A DNA stretch of 64,000 nucleotides from NCBI RefSeq assembly GCF_000830505.1, contig NZ_JXOK01000065.1, forward strand, positions 62,001 to 126,000, given 5' to 3'. Positions 1-9,766 of the stretch are shown here, piece by piece. Position numbers and translations under genes: made by a program. The notes under the pieces are model-generated. The model did no database searches. It was not told the DNA's origin and was given only the letters and a program-made list of their open reading frames with translations. The stretch comes from Vibrio mytili. GTDB taxonomy: Bacteria > Pseudomonadota > Gammaproteobacteria > Enterobacterales > Vibrionaceae. Within the stretch, counting starts at the first letter, position 1. The number at the start of each line of letters is the position of its first letter.

Positions 1-1376
1 TTGTTCTAAAGCGTCGCGCTGTGAGTGTTTCGTTAGCTTGGCTGATGATCATTTATATTCTTCCAGTACTCGGTGTTGCCTGTTATTTCTTATTTGGAGA
101 ATTAAATCTTGGGAGGAAACGGGCCGAACGTGCAAAAGAGATGTTTTCTCCGTTTGAAAAGTGGTTTAGTCAACTTAATGACTGCCACGCGCATATGCCT
201 GAAGTCATGGGCCGCCATATCTCCCGTATTGATGAACTGTGCAATAACCGATTGGGATTGCCTGCGCTGAGCGGTAATACGCTCGCTCTTCAAAATTCGC
301 CCGACGAAATACTGCATTCAATTATTGAAGACATTCAAAATGCGCAGACCAGCATCAGGATGGTGTTCTACATTTGGCATCCAGGAGGCCTAGCAGACTC
401 TGTGGCTTCGGCACTCATCCAAGCATCAAAACGTGGTGTCAACGTTAAACTTTTACTCGATTCGGCAGGTAGTCCGCGCTTTTTCCGAAGCCCATGGTAT
501 CAAATGATGCAAGATGCGGGCATTGAAGTCGTGCAAGCGTTGGAAGTGAATATGTGGCGTATCTTTTTACGGCGTTTGGACCTTCGCCAACACCGAAAGA
601 TCATCGTTATTGATGATGAAATCGCCTATACCGGATCCATGAACTTGGTCGATCCTGCGTACTTCAAACAAAACAGCGGGGTTGGACATTGGATAGATAT
701 CATGGTTCGTATTACTGGGCCAACCGTCAATGTTCTCAGTGCTATTCATTGTTGGGATTGGGAGGTAGAAACTGGTGAAAGGCAAATGCCAAGGCTCCCT
801 GAAACCAAACTCGACCCGACGCAACCTCAACATCCAATACAAGTCGTTCCATCTGGCCCTGGCATGCCTGAGTATCTTATCTACCAGGTTTTGACTCTCG
901 CTATTTATCAGGCCAATGAAAGTGTTAGGATTACAACCCCCTATTTTGTGCCTAATGCAGAACTATTAGAAACGTTAAAGATGACGGCCCAACGCGGTAT
1001 TGATGTGGAACTGATCATTCCGCATAAAAATGACTCGCTCATGGTGCAGTGGGCATCTAGAGGCTTTTATGGTGAACTGCTTGCCGCAGGCGTCAAAATT
1101 TATGAATTTTATGGGGGTCTGTTGCATACTAAATCCGTCGTCATTGATGATCAATTCTGTTTAGTGGGCACCGTTAACATGGACATGCGAAGCTTGTGGC
1201 TCAATTTCGAAGTCACATTGGCTGTGGATGATGAAGAATTCACCAAACAAATGTCATGCTTGCAAGACAGCTATATTCAGCAGTCTCACCCAGTAAAACA
1301 AGAAGACTGGGAAAAACGTAGCCTCTACTCCCGTTTTCTCGAACGCGTGTTCTATCTCTTTAATCCACTGCTTTAA
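1..1376 (+). CDS. cls: Cardiolipin synthase (5' end outside window)
   Basis: Makes cardiolipin from phosphatidylglycerol at the inner membrane (phospholipase D superfamily). Two HKD motifs are visible, HRKIIVIDD near residue 191 and HTKSVVIDD near residue 369, counted from an internal GTG at base 21. An N-terminal membrane segment (LAWLMIIYILPVLGVACYFL) and a C-terminal LFNPLL ending match E. coli ClsA. The frame stays open to the window edge: bases 3-20 read VLKRRA, which aligns with the E. coli KRRAV segment. The GTG is therefore internal and roughly 25-30 N-terminal residues lie outside the window. The gene stands alone and is followed by a GC-rich hairpin. Confidence 0.93.
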   Translation, partial: VLKRRAVSVSLAWLMIIYILPVLGVACYFLFGELNLGRKRAERAKEMFSPFEKWFSQLNDCHAHMPEVMGRHISRIDELCNNRLGLPALSGNTLALQNSPDEILHSIIEDIQNAQTSIRMVFYIWHPGGLADSVASALIQASKRGVNVKLLLDSAGSPRFFRSPWYQMMQDAGIEVVQALEVNMWRIFLRRLDLRQHRKIIVIDDEIAYTGSMNLVDPAYFKQNSGVGHWIDIMVRITGPTVNVLSAIHCWDWEVETGERQMPRLPETKLDPTQPQHPIQVVPSGPGMPEYLIYQVLTLAIYQANESVRITTPYFVPNAELLETLKMTAQRGIDVELIIPHKNDSLMVQWASRGFYGELLAAGVKIYEFYGGLLHTKSVVIDDQFCLVGTVNMDMRSLWLNFEVTLAVDDEEFTKQMSCLQDSYIQQSHPVKQEDWEKRSLYSRFLERVFYLFNPLL

Positions 1377-1381
1377 CATGT

Positions 1382-1406
1382 GCCCCCAGCTGACTCTCGG
1401 GGGCAA
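1382..1406 (+). terminator. Hairpin after cls
   Basis: A 7-bp perfect stem (TGCCCCC / GGGGGCA) starts a few bases after the cls stop codon. No long T-run follows, so it is only a weak candidate for an intrinsic terminator. Confidence 0.4.
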
Positions 1407-1789
1407 TAACTTGGTGTGGGTTTACAGACGCAGTACCGATTTGAAGTTAACTTTCCTTCCTCCCCAATCAACATCATTTGAGTTAAGTGGCTAACGTATA
1501 TCAGTAATGGTATATGAGTAATAGCGCTAACAGATAACCAAATATTCTAGCTCTTTCAGCCCATACTGCTCTTTGCAGCATGGGCTGAGCACTTAGTCGC
1601 GATCGCCCAGTCTACAACGCTCAAACCGTTAGCAAAGACATCTGTCGAACTCTCAAGCATATCTGCTGAAACGCCGATATGCGTTTTAAGCTTAAGGATA
1701 AGCGGTGATATACGACTTTTCCCTTGCAAACCATGCATCGTCCATGTTTTATATAACGAAAATCGTTTTATTTCAGACAGGGAACATTT
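1407..1789. other. Intergenic region with strong hairpin, cls-metC
   Basis: About 380 bases without a convincing gene. A strong stem-loop lies at 1556-1588: a 9-bp stem (TCAGCCCAT / ATGGGCTGA), one mismatch, a 4-bp stem (CTGC / GCAG) and a TCTTT loop. It lacks a terminator T-run. AGACATCT at 1637-1644 matches seven of eight positions of a MetJ met-box (AGACGTCT), but I see no clear tandem partner. A weak ribosome-binding site (AGGGA) precedes metC. Confidence 0.4.
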
Positions 1790-2995
1790 ATGTCAGAGGG
1801 TAAGAAAACCAAGCTCATCACCGCAGGCCGTGATAAAAAGTGGACTAACGGAGTGGTAAACCCACCCGTTCAACGCGCATCTACCGTCGTATTCAATACT
1901 GTTGCAGAAAAAAATCAAGCAACGATAAATCGTACCAATAAAACACTGTTTTACGGACGACGTGGTACCAATACACACTTTGCTTTCCAAGATGCGATGG
2001 TTGAAATTGAAGGGGGTGCAGGATGTGCACTTTATCCATGTGGTACAGCAGCGATTTCTAACGCGATTCTGTCTTTTGTCGAGAGTGGTGATCATATTCT
2101 AATGGTCGACACTTGTTATGAACCGACACGTGACTTCTGTAATATCATCATGAAAAAAATGGGCGTAGAAACCACCTACTATGACCCAATGATTGGCGAA
2201 GGCATTCGCGATCTTATTCAACCGAATACCAAAGTACTGTTCCTTGAATCGCCGGGTTCAGTAACGATGGAAGTACAAGATGTACCGACACTGGCTCGTA
2301 TTGCCCATGAGCACGATATCATCGTCATGTTGGATAACACGTGGGGAGCGGGTGTGAACTTTTCTCCGTTTGATCATGGCGTGGACATTTCCATTCAAGC
2401 CGCAACCAAATACATCGTGGGTCACTCCGACGTCATGCTGGGTACCGCGGTAGCTTCGGAGAAGTATTGGCCGCAATTGCGTGAGCAAAGCTATTTAATG
2501 GGTCAGTGCGTATCACCCGATGATGCTTACCTTGGGCTGCGCGGGATTCGGACTTTAGACGTGAGATTACGTCAGCATGCTGAAAGCAGCCTAAAAGTCG
2601 CCAATTGGCTAGCCGCTCGTCCAGAAGTTGCGGAAGTTCGTCACCCGGGTCTAGAGTCATGCCCTGGCCATGAGTTCTTTAAACGTGATTTTACCGGTGG
2701 TAATGGTTTATTTTCGTTTGTACTTAAAACTTCAAACCCGAAAGCGACAACCGCATTACTCGATGGCATGAAGCACTTCAGTATGGGTTACTCATGGGGC
2801 GGCTACGAGAGCTTAATTCTTGCTAATGAACCTAAGAGTTTTAATAGCTTACGTACCGTTGCACACCCTCATTTTGAAGGGACACTGGTACGCATTCATA
2901 TCGGTTTAGAAGATGTCGAAGACTTAATTGCCGATCTAGAAGCTGGACTAGCACGCTATAACTCGGTCATATTCGAACAAGAAGTTTCCGCTTAA
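1790..2995 (+). CDS. metC: Cystathionine beta-lyase
   Basis: PLP enzyme of the trans-sulfuration branch of methionine synthesis. It splits cystathionine into homocysteine, pyruvate and ammonia in the cytoplasm. The 401-residue length and sequence fit the Cys/Met-metabolism PLP family. The Schiff-base lysine is K207 in ATKYIVGHSD. Also visible are YGRRGTNTHFAFQ, which corresponds to the phosphate-binding loop, and the C-terminal SWGGYESL and RIHIGLED motifs. The SWGGYE form favours MetC over MetB. It is a single-gene unit with its own terminator and faces tag. Confidence 0.93.
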   Translation: MSEGKKTKLITAGRDKKWTNGVVNPPVQRASTVVFNTVAEKNQATINRTNKTLFYGRRGTNTHFAFQDAMVEIEGGAGCALYPCGTAAISNAILSFVESGDHILMVDTCYEPTRDFCNIIMKKMGVETTYYDPMIGEGIRDLIQPNTKVLFLESPGSVTMEVQDVPTLARIAHEHDIIVMLDNTWGAGVNFSPFDHGVDISIQAATKYIVGHSDVMLGTAVASEKYWPQLREQSYLMGQCVSPDDAYLGLRGIRTLDVRLRQHAESSLKVANWLAARPEVAEVRHPGLESCPGHEFFKRDFTGGNGLFSFVLKTSNPKATTALLDGMKHFSMGYSWGGYESLILANEPKSFNSLRTVAHPHFEGTLVRIHIGLEDVEDLIADLEAGLARYNSVIFEQEVSA

Positions 2996-3014
2996 TAGCT
3001 AAACAACAAGTTTG

Positions 3015-3056
3015 AAGCTGTAATCACACTTGTAGTGGTTACAGCTTTGTTTTTTT
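3015..3056 (+). terminator. metC intrinsic terminator
   Basis: A 13-bp stem (AAGCTGTAATCAC / GTGGTTACAGCTT, one T-G wobble) is followed by TGTTTTTTT. The stop codon of the convergent tag gene lies inside the right arm, so the two genes share this short junction. Confidence 0.9.
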
Positions 3057-3605
3057 AGGGCACCCTACAATATGATCATCGACCATACCAACCGCTTGCA
3101 TAAACGCATAGCAAATGGTTTCACCGACAAACTTAAAGCCTTTTTTCTTGAGAAACTTACTCATGGCTTTTGATTGTTCAGTAGAAGCTGGGACTTCACT
3201 CATATCCTGCCATTGATTAATGATCGGTTGATGGTCAACAAACTGCCATAGAGCGTCTGATAAACTCCCATATTCTTCGATCAACTGTTGCGCAGCTTTT
3301 GCGTTACCGAATACCGAGTTAATTTTCCCCCGATGTTTGACCACATCAAAGTTTTCAACGATGTACTCTGCGCGTTCTTCAGTTCGCTGCGCCAAAGCGT
3401 TTAAATCGTAGCGCTCGAATGCCTCTCGATAACCTTTGCGCTTTTTAAGTATGGTTATCCAACTTAACCCTGCCTGCGCGCCCTCTAACGTGATGAACTC
3501 AAACAAGGTGTTATCATCGTAAACGGGTTTGCCCCACTCTGCATCGTGATATTCACGCTCTAACGGGTGGTTCATCGCCCACGCACAACTCATATGTTCT
3601 GTCAT
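3039..3605 (-). CDS. tag: DNA-3-methyladenine glycosylase I
   Basis: Base-excision-repair glycosylase that removes 3-methyladenine from alkylated DNA. The 188 residues align throughout with E. coli Tag: EYHDAEWGKPVYDD near the N-terminus, QAGLSWITILKKR, HRGKINSVFGNA, and the C-terminal FKFVGETICYAFMQAVGMVDDH. The family binds zinc through N-terminal Cys and His and C-terminal His and Cys; C7, H13, H178 and C182 are at the expected places. Its stop codon lies inside the metC terminator hairpin. Confidence 0.93.
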   Translation of the reverse strand: MTEHMSCAWAMNHPLEREYHDAEWGKPVYDDNTLFEFITLEGAQAGLSWITILKKRKGYREAFERYDLNALAQRTEERAEYIVENFDVVKHRGKINSVFGNAKAAQQLIEEYGSLSDALWQFVDHQPIINQWQDMSEVPASTEQSKAMSKFLKKKGFKFVGETICYAFMQAVGMVDDHIVGCPKKTKL

Positions 3606-3621
3606 AACTCATCCTTTAATA

Positions 3622-3652
3622 AGACGCCTCTCGCCGAAGCGAGAGGCGCAAA
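3622..3652 (-). terminator. RND operon terminator with UUCG tetraloop
   Basis: Read on the minus strand, a 10-bp stem (GCCTCTCG core) closes a C(TTCG)G tetraloop and is followed by TCTTATT. It lies just downstream of the RND pump gene and upstream of tag. Confidence 0.7.
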
Positions 3653-3721
3653 ACTGTTTGAACCTACGTTATTCTACCGTATTACTGTTTATTACTTTAT
3701 GCGGTGATTACTTTATCCGAT

Positions 3722-6700
3722 CTATTTGGGCACGCTCACCTTATGAAAAAGACGATACAACACCGGAACCACTACCAAAGTTAGGATAGTAGCAAAACCC
3801 AAACCAAACATAATCGTCACTGCCATCGGTTTGAAGAAAATATCTGGTAGAAGTGGGACTAAGCCCAAAATGGTCGTAATCGCAGCCATACAAACAGGAC
3901 GCACCCGGCTTACTGCTGCGTCAACCACAGCAAAATAGGGCTCTTTCCCTGACTTCATTTCGATCTCTATTTGATCAAGTAAAACAATACCATTTTTCAG
4001 AACCATCCCAGACAAACTTAAGAAGCCAAGTAACGCCATAAAGCCGAAAGGCGTATTCAGAGCCAACAGACCTGTCGTCACCCCAATCAGAGCCAGAGGA
4101 ACAGTCAACCACACTATTAATGGCTCTTTCACTGAGTTAAACAGGAACACAGTGATGAGGAACATGAACAGGTAACCCATTGGCATCGTTGTAAACAGTG
4201 ACGCTTGCGCATCCCCTGACGACTCGTACTCCCCACCCCATTCAATAGCGTAACCCGAGGGCATCTCTATTGCCTCGATTTGTGGTTGCAAGCGTTTTTG
4301 CAACGTTGATGCGGTTTCTTCTCCAAGAATGTCAGGGTCAGCCATCACCGTCAGAATACGTTTACGGTTTTTACGTACGATGATTGGGTCTTCCCAGCGC
4401 ATGTCATAACCCATAGTAACTTGCTGAAGCGGGATGAATTCACTTTTCGCGGGACTCCAAATTTTCATCCCTTCGATATTCCGAATATCAATGCGCTCAT
4501 CTTCAGGTAGACGTGCCACGATTGGCATCAAGGTTGTACCATCGCGATAAATACCAATCGTCCTGCCCGAGAAAGACATTGAGAGAAAATCATCCACATC
4601 CGATTTTGTAATACCATAGCGACGCGCTTGACTCTCGTTAAACTGTGGTTCGAGCACCTGAGTACGTTCGCGCCAATCATGACGAATGTTTGTTGCAGCA
4701 GGATCCGCGTACATAATATCCATGACTTGTGCGGCGAGACCACGCAGCACTGTAGGATCCGAGCCAATAAGGCGGGCTTCAATTTTCGCACCGCCGCCCG
4801 GTCCCAATTCAATCTGCTTGAGCTTATAGTTAATTTCTGGGTAATTCGCTTTTAGATGTTCACGAAACTTTTCCATCAACGGATCGAGTGCTTCGAAATT
4901 GTCCATGCGAGTAGTGATTTCCCCGTACGCTGCGTAACTCTTTTCCGGAGCGTAAGTCAGCATAAAGCGTTGTAAGCCTTTGCCTGCCGTCGTGGTAATG
5001 TGTTCTACATGCTCCTGTTCAGATAACCACTTTTCCAGGGCATTTAGTTTGTCATTGGTTGCACGAATGTCTGTACCTTCAGGTAGCCAAATATCCACTA
5101 AGAACATCGGAGTGGTCGAAGATGGAAAGAAAGACTGTTTAACGAAGGAGAACCCATAAACGCTTGCTGCGAGGCCAACAAGCAATACCACGACAGTGAA
5201 CCACGCTCTACGCATACAGAATTCAAGAAATTTCTTATAAACCACAAAGACAATGCCATTATACGGGTCACTCTCCTCGCCTTCTTGCTGCTGAAGTTTT
5301 TGTCCTTTAAAGAAGATATCTGCAAAAAATGGCGTGAGCGATATTGCCGTAAACCAACTCAGCATCAGTGACACAAGCAATACGGTAAATAAAGTACCAC
5401 AGTACTCACCGGTCGAGTCTTGTGATAACCCTATTGGCGCGAATGCGGTTACGGCGATAACGGTTGCTCCAAGTAACGGCCACTTCGTCTGCGTGACAAT
5501 ATCCGTTGCTGCTTGCAGCCGAGTTCGTCCTTTTTGGGTACCAATCAAAATCCCCTCAACGACAACAATGGCGTTATCCACCAGCATCCCTAACGCAATC
5601 ACCAAAGCGCCTAGTGAGATTCGTTGTAAGTCGATCGCTAGATACTTCATAAAAATGAAGGTGCCTAAAACCGTGAGCAGAAGAATCAAGCCAATAAGTA
5701 AGCCTGAGCGCAATCCCATAAAGAACAGAAGAACGACGATAACGATACCTACTGCTTGTGCCAAACTGACGACAAACCCGCTAACTGACTTATCCACTTC
5801 TTTCGGCTGGCTGTAGATTTCTGATATTTCGACGCCCACCGGTTGTTGATACTTCAACTCCATCAAGCGACGGTCAAACGCTTTTCCTACTTCAACGACA
5901 TTGACTCCTTGGGCGAACGATACCCCGACGTTTAATGCCAAACTGCCATTAAAGTTGACGATATTTGTCGGTACTTCGATATAACCACGCTTAATTTCTG
6001 CCACATCTTTAAGAAAAATAAGCCTTGTGCCCCAGATTCCGTAAGCAGTAAATCTCCCAGCTCTTTAACACTTTGGAACTGGCCCGTTGGTTGAATTCGG
6101 ATATACTCCTCACCAATTCGGATTGCCCCGGCATCAGATACCGCATTTTGCGTAGATAAAAGACTAAACACCGTATTGGGCGAAAGACCGAGGCTACTTA
6201 ACTTTTTCATCGAAATTTCAATAAAAACCTGTTCTTGTTGTTGGCCGGATACAGATACTTTGCTCACACCGTCCACCAGCTCGAGTTCTCGTCTTAGGTA
6301 ATCCACATAGTCGAGTAATTCCTTGTAACTGTAACCATCCCCAGTCACCGCTAGCAAAATGCCGTACACATCGCCAAAATCGTCAATTACCTGAGGTTCG
6401 TTTACCCCAGGCGGCAACGAACCTTTTAAATCATTCACTTTACGACGTAGCTCATCCCAGATTTGTGGTAGATCATCCGGCCCATAATTGTTCTTCATCG
6501 TGACGGTAATTTGCGATAACCCACGGCTTGAAATTGAATTAACTTCGTCTACGTAAGTTAGTTGTTGAATTGCTTTTTCAAGTGGATAGGTGACCTCTTC
6601 TTCGACTTGTTGAGGAGTCGCGCCAGGGTATGAGGTAACGACCATGGCATCTTTGATTGTAAAGGCGGGATCTTCTAAACGACCAAGTCCAAAAAACGCA

Positions 6701-6822
6701 GAAACACCACCAATCAAAAAAATCAGCGACACCATCCAACTGATCACACGGTTTCGGATAAAATACGCAGCGATTCCGGTAACATCATCATCACTTTGAG
6801 GCGCTTTAATTTGCTGACTCAT
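3722..6822 (-). CDS. RND-family efflux pump, inner-membrane subunit (frameshift in sequence)
   Basis: Proton-driven RND exporter of the AcrB/acriflavin-resistance superfamily. The N-terminal 275 or so residues (from 6822) and the remainder (to 3722) are in different frames. One extra base restores a continuous 1033-residue protein, the normal family length. The break is near 6014-6018, an A5 run (T5 on the coding strand); a T6 gives a continuous GLFFLKDVAEIKRGY. Visible features are a first TM segment (VISWMVSLIFLIGGVSAFFGL), PGATPQQVEEEVTYPLE, TM4 GMLVDNAIVVVEGIL with the proton-relay aspartate, and the C-terminal TM bundle. The start codon overlaps the upstream adaptor stop as ATGA. Substrates cannot be predicted. 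Confidence 0.85.
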
Positions 6823-7904
6823 AACCCACTCTCCTGCTCGATAATGTCCACTTTCATTCCATCACGCAGTCTTGAAATCCCTGCGATAATTACTCTGTCA
6901 TCGAGTGTCAAACCATCGAGGACTTGAATGGAGGTCTGGGATACCTTACCTGTGCGAATCTGCTTTCGTGAGACAGTACTATCTTCATTCAACACCCATA
7001 CAAACTTGTTCTCACGATCTAACTCATCACCGTCTGCATTGAAAATCGCCTCTATTGGAAGGTTAATGCCAACGTTTAAATCCAATCCTACCTTTTCATC
7101 CTTGGACGTCACTTCTACCGCCATACCATCGAGGATGTATTCCTCTTTTGGCATTGGAAGTGAAAGTGTGACGGTAAAGGTACCAGTTCTAGGATCGGGC
7201 TCGGTGGTAAATTCTTTTATGGTTGCGGTGTATACATTGCCGCTTGGGACACGCACCAACGCTTGTATTGAAGTCAGCCTTTCTTCTGTTGGTGGCTGTT
7301 TTATATATAGGCGATCGGGTAATTGAATCAGAACTTCCACGCGTTCAAGGCTATGAATGTTCACAATGTGTTGACCAACTTGAACATTTTCAAATTGATC
7401 AATATTGACTCTTGAAATGATACCGTCAACAGGCGCGGTTAAAGTGGTAAAAGAGAGCCGCAGTTGCGCCAATTTAAGTTCAGCCAGTGCAATTTGACGT
7501 TGAGCAGCGATTTCATCAAATTTAGATTTAGCTAATAAGCCCTTATCAACCAAAGGGCGTGAACGGCGATATTGGCTGTCTATCACAGAATAGCGAGCGG
7601 TAGCGTTATCTATATCCAGTTGGTAATCCGTCGGATCTAACGTCGCAATCTTATCGCCTTTCTTCACTTTATCTCCCTCTTTCACTAAAACTCGACTGAC
7701 CTCTCCGGCCACCCTAAAACTGAGGTGAGAACGGTCAGCAGCATTTGCGACCGCAGGGAAATACAGATTGTCATCAACCTTATTTCCTTTAAGCGACATC
7801 ACTTTTACACGGGGGATATCTATGGTTTTATCTGCTGTCTTATTATCGCAGCCTACAAGCATCAATAATGAAGAAACGACGGCTATAAAGATGACATTTT
7901 TCAT
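6819..7904 (-). CDS. RND efflux periplasmic adaptor (HlyD/AcrA-type lipoprotein)
   Basis: Membrane-fusion subunit linking the RND pump to an outer-membrane channel. It is 361 residues from the start chosen at MKNVIFIAVVSSLLMLVGC, which gives a lipoprotein signal with lipobox LVGC. An upstream in-frame start would put extra hydrophilic residues before the signal and was rejected. The barrel-sandwich halves (GEVSRVLVKEGDKVKKGDKIATLDP and LTAPVDGIISRVNI) flank a short coiled-coil hairpin. It overlaps the pump by 4 nt, and its ATG lies one base after the stop of the first adaptor. Two adaptors plus one pump recall the VexIJK/VmeGHI type of vibrio operon (inference). Confidence 0.87.
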   Translation of the reverse strand: MKNVIFIAVVSSLLMLVGCDNKTADKTIDIPRVKVMSLKGNKVDDNLYFPAVANAADRSHLSFRVAGEVSRVLVKEGDKVKKGDKIATLDPTDYQLDIDNATARYSVIDSQYRRSRPLVDKGLLAKSKFDEIAAQRQIALAELKLAQLRLSFTTLTAPVDGIISRVNIDQFENVQVGQHIVNIHSLERVEVLIQLPDRLYIKQPPTEERLTSIQALVRVPSGNVYTATIKEFTTEPDPRTGTFTVTLSLPMPKEEYILDGMAVEVTSKDEKVGLDLNVGINLPIEAIFNADGDELDRENKFVWVLNEDSTVSRKQIRTGKVSQTSIQVLDGLTLDDRVIIAGISRLRDGMKVDIIEQESGL

Positions 7905-7905
7905 A

Positions 7906-8946
7906 CTACAACCCCCTTTCCTTAATCCAGGCTCTAACTTTGGTACCTGGCTCCATGACATTCACGCCAGAGATAACAATTTGGTCACCATTATTAAGGC
8001 CCTGTAGAATTTGATTGTTTTTACTTACCTCGACAGCCGCCTTAACAACCTCGCCTTGATCATCGACCCTCCAAACGTAAGTTTGCCCATCTTGTTCAAA
8101 AAACGCAGAGTCCGGAATCGTTGTAGCATCCGAGTTACTAGACGTTGCAAGCACACTACCCGACATTCCGGGAAGAATGCCTAATCCTTCGGGTCTTTCC
8201 ATTACCATGGTCACTTTATAGCTGCCCGTTTTAGGATCAGCTTCGGTATCGATTTCCTGAAACATTAAATCAAACATTTGCTCAGGCAAGGCATCGAATT
8301 GCATTTTGGCGGATACATTCCTACTGGGGAGATAACGATTAAGTAAGTGAGACGGAAGCTGAAAAATTACCTTCATCACTTGGTTAGTCTGAATGTTCAT
8401 CACCCCTTCTTTTGCAGCAACGAATTCATGGTTTTCTGCAGGGATATAGGAAATAGTGCCATCATAGGGAGCAACAAGCTGGGTATACCTCAAGTTTGCT
8501 TTGGCTTGATCCCACTGCGCTTTCGCAGAGTTGTGATTGGCTTTTGCTTCATCAAAATCCTGTTCAGAAACAACTTGGTCTTTGCGAAGCTTTTTGTATC
8601 TTTGATATTGCACATCCGCGAGTCTAAAATTCGCTCTCGCTTGTTGCTCTAGAAGTGAGTATTCATCTGGGTTCAGTGTTGCCAGTACATCACCTTTATT
8701 GACAATTTGACCTTCACGAACCGCTATTGACTCAAGTAACCCGGGAACACGAAAGGCGAGTACCGCCTTATCTCCGGAGTCGGTGGTCGCAGGAAAGCTG
8801 CGTTCAAAATTCGCATTGCCAATAGAAACAGTGAATAGTTTGGCGGGACGAGATTCTGGTTCAGGGACGGGGGGCAGCTCTTTCCCACAACCAGACAAAA
8901 TGATGACAACAACCACTGCCGCGCACAGCTTCCTCATTGAATTCAC
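7906..8946 (-). CDS. RND efflux periplasmic adaptor, first gene of operon
   Basis: Second HlyD/AcrA-like lipoprotein, 346 residues. The signal MRKLCAAVVVVIILSGC has lipobox LSGC. The biotinyl-lipoyl-like halves (GLLESIAVREGQIVNKGDVLATLNPDEY and TQLVAPYDGTISYIPAE) flank a coiled-coil hairpin. The sequence differs clearly from the neighbouring adaptor, so this is not a recent tandem duplication. An alternative start three codons in (8937) fits the signal peptide equally well. It is the promoter-proximal gene of the three-gene efflux operon, and its stop is one base from the next ATG, suggesting coupled translation. Confidence 0.87.
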   Translation of the reverse strand: MNSMRKLCAAVVVVIILSGCGKELPPVPEPESRPAKLFTVSIGNANFERSFPATTDSGDKAVLAFRVPGLLESIAVREGQIVNKGDVLATLNPDEYSLLEQQARANFRLADVQYQRYKKLRKDQVVSEQDFDEAKANHNSAKAQWDQAKANLRYTQLVAPYDGTISYIPAENHEFVAAKEGVMNIQTNQVMKVIFQLPSHLLNRYLPSRNVSAKMQFDALPEQMFDLMFQEIDTEADPKTGSYKVTMVMERPEGLGILPGMSGSVLATSSNSDATTIPDSAFFEQDGQTYVWRVDDQGEVVKAAVEVSKNNQILQGLNNGDQIVISGVNVMEPGTKVRAWIKERGL

Positions 8947-9069
8947 CTAATAATTATAAGGACTCTATTTAAAGTAGATGAACTATCAAGTAACTGCCAT
9001 TAAGGGAGGGAATAGACTCTTTTATAATTAGTAAGTTGTAATAGAAAAAATGACGTCAAGATCGCAATA

Positions 9070-9096
9070 AAAAAGCAGGTTCAACACCTGCTTTGC
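9070..9096 (-). terminator. psp operon terminator
   Basis: The 9-bp stem AAAGCAGGT / ACCTGCTTT with a 5-nt loop is followed on the minus strand by a T-run. It lies 40 bases past the pspC stop codon. Confidence 0.85.
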
Positions 9097-9136
9097 AATA
9101 AACTACGATCATTAGGTTGAATGAATCATATCCCGC

Positions 9137-9526
9137 CTACAACTTACTAAACTCTCGGTTCACGCTAAACGTATCTGAGGTGACATACGCTTCGATATTA
9201 CGAATTCGACCATCAATGCGATCGAAGTCACGTTCAAGCACACTCAAAAGTTGTTCGGGGCTTTGACCTTTCTGCCACGGCTTACTTTTTAACGTGTGTG
9301 CGTGCTGGGCTTCAATGTTTTCGGAATACGTCACTGGTGGTTTTTCCAACATAAAAGCCAACGCGACATAAGCGAGCAGGACCAAAAAAGTCCCTCCGAG
9401 TAATGCAGCCGAGATCACTATGATCCGAATTAACCACACTTCTACGCCGAAGTAGTTGGCAAAGCCAGCGCAGATGCCAGCAAGCTTACCGTTTATTGGG
9501 TCTCGAAACAGCTCTCTATTATTCAT
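9137..9526 (-). CDS. pspC: Phage shock protein C
   Basis: Inner-membrane partner of PspB that senses envelope stress and releases PspF from PspA. The 129-residue protein has the PspC domain: RDPINGKLAGICAGFANYFGVEVWLIRIIVI followed by a second TM segment (LGGTFLVLLAYVALAFML) and a soluble tail. The start at MNNRELFRDP overlaps the end of pspB by 8 nt. A longer in-frame form starting at 9556 would overlap pspB further and is less likely. Confidence 0.9.
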   Translation of the reverse strand: MNNRELFRDPINGKLAGICAGFANYFGVEVWLIRIIVISAALLGGTFLVLLAYVALAFMLEKPPVTYSENIEAQHAHTLKSKPWQKGQSPEQLLSVLERDFDRIDGRIRNIEAYVTSDTFSVNREFSKL

Positions 9527-9752
9527 ACTTGCGTCTCCATGTTGGTGACTCCGCATCTAAGATACGCTCTAACGTATCTACACGAGACTGCATCGCTTCG
9601 GCTTTTTCAGATAGCACCTGAAGTCGTTCTAAGTCTTGGCTCGACAGAGCACTATCCGTTTTGCGCTTGCTGCGATAGTGGAGAAAGAGCCATAGTGGAG
9701 CGACAAAGATTAGAAAGACAATCAATGGTCCTACGAAAAAAAATGTCGACAT
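9519..9752 (-). CDS. pspB: Phage shock protein B
   Basis: A 77-residue membrane protein with one N-terminal TM segment (FFVGPLIVFLIFVAPLWLFLHY) and a C-terminal coiled coil (ERLQVLSEKAEAMQSRVDTL). Both are typical of PspB, which works with PspC to sense inner-membrane damage. It ends SPTWRRKYE, and the WR-rich tail is a family hallmark. It sits 14 nt after pspA and overlaps pspC. Confidence 0.93.
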   Translation of the reverse strand: MSTFFFVGPLIVFLIFVAPLWLFLHYRSKRKTDSALSSQDLERLQVLSEKAEAMQSRVDTLERILDAESPTWRRKYE

Positions 9753-9766
9753 AAATGGCTCCTTTA

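Noticed and set aside
1556..1738. 60-codon minus-strand frame between cls and metC
   Set aside because: It ends in a hairpin region, has no ribosome-binding site and no family similarity.
5334..5816. 160-codon plus-strand frame inside the RND pump gene
   Set aside because: It is antisense to a highly conserved membrane region; the Ser/Thr/Pro-rich translation is typical of a shadow frame and there is no ribosome-binding site.
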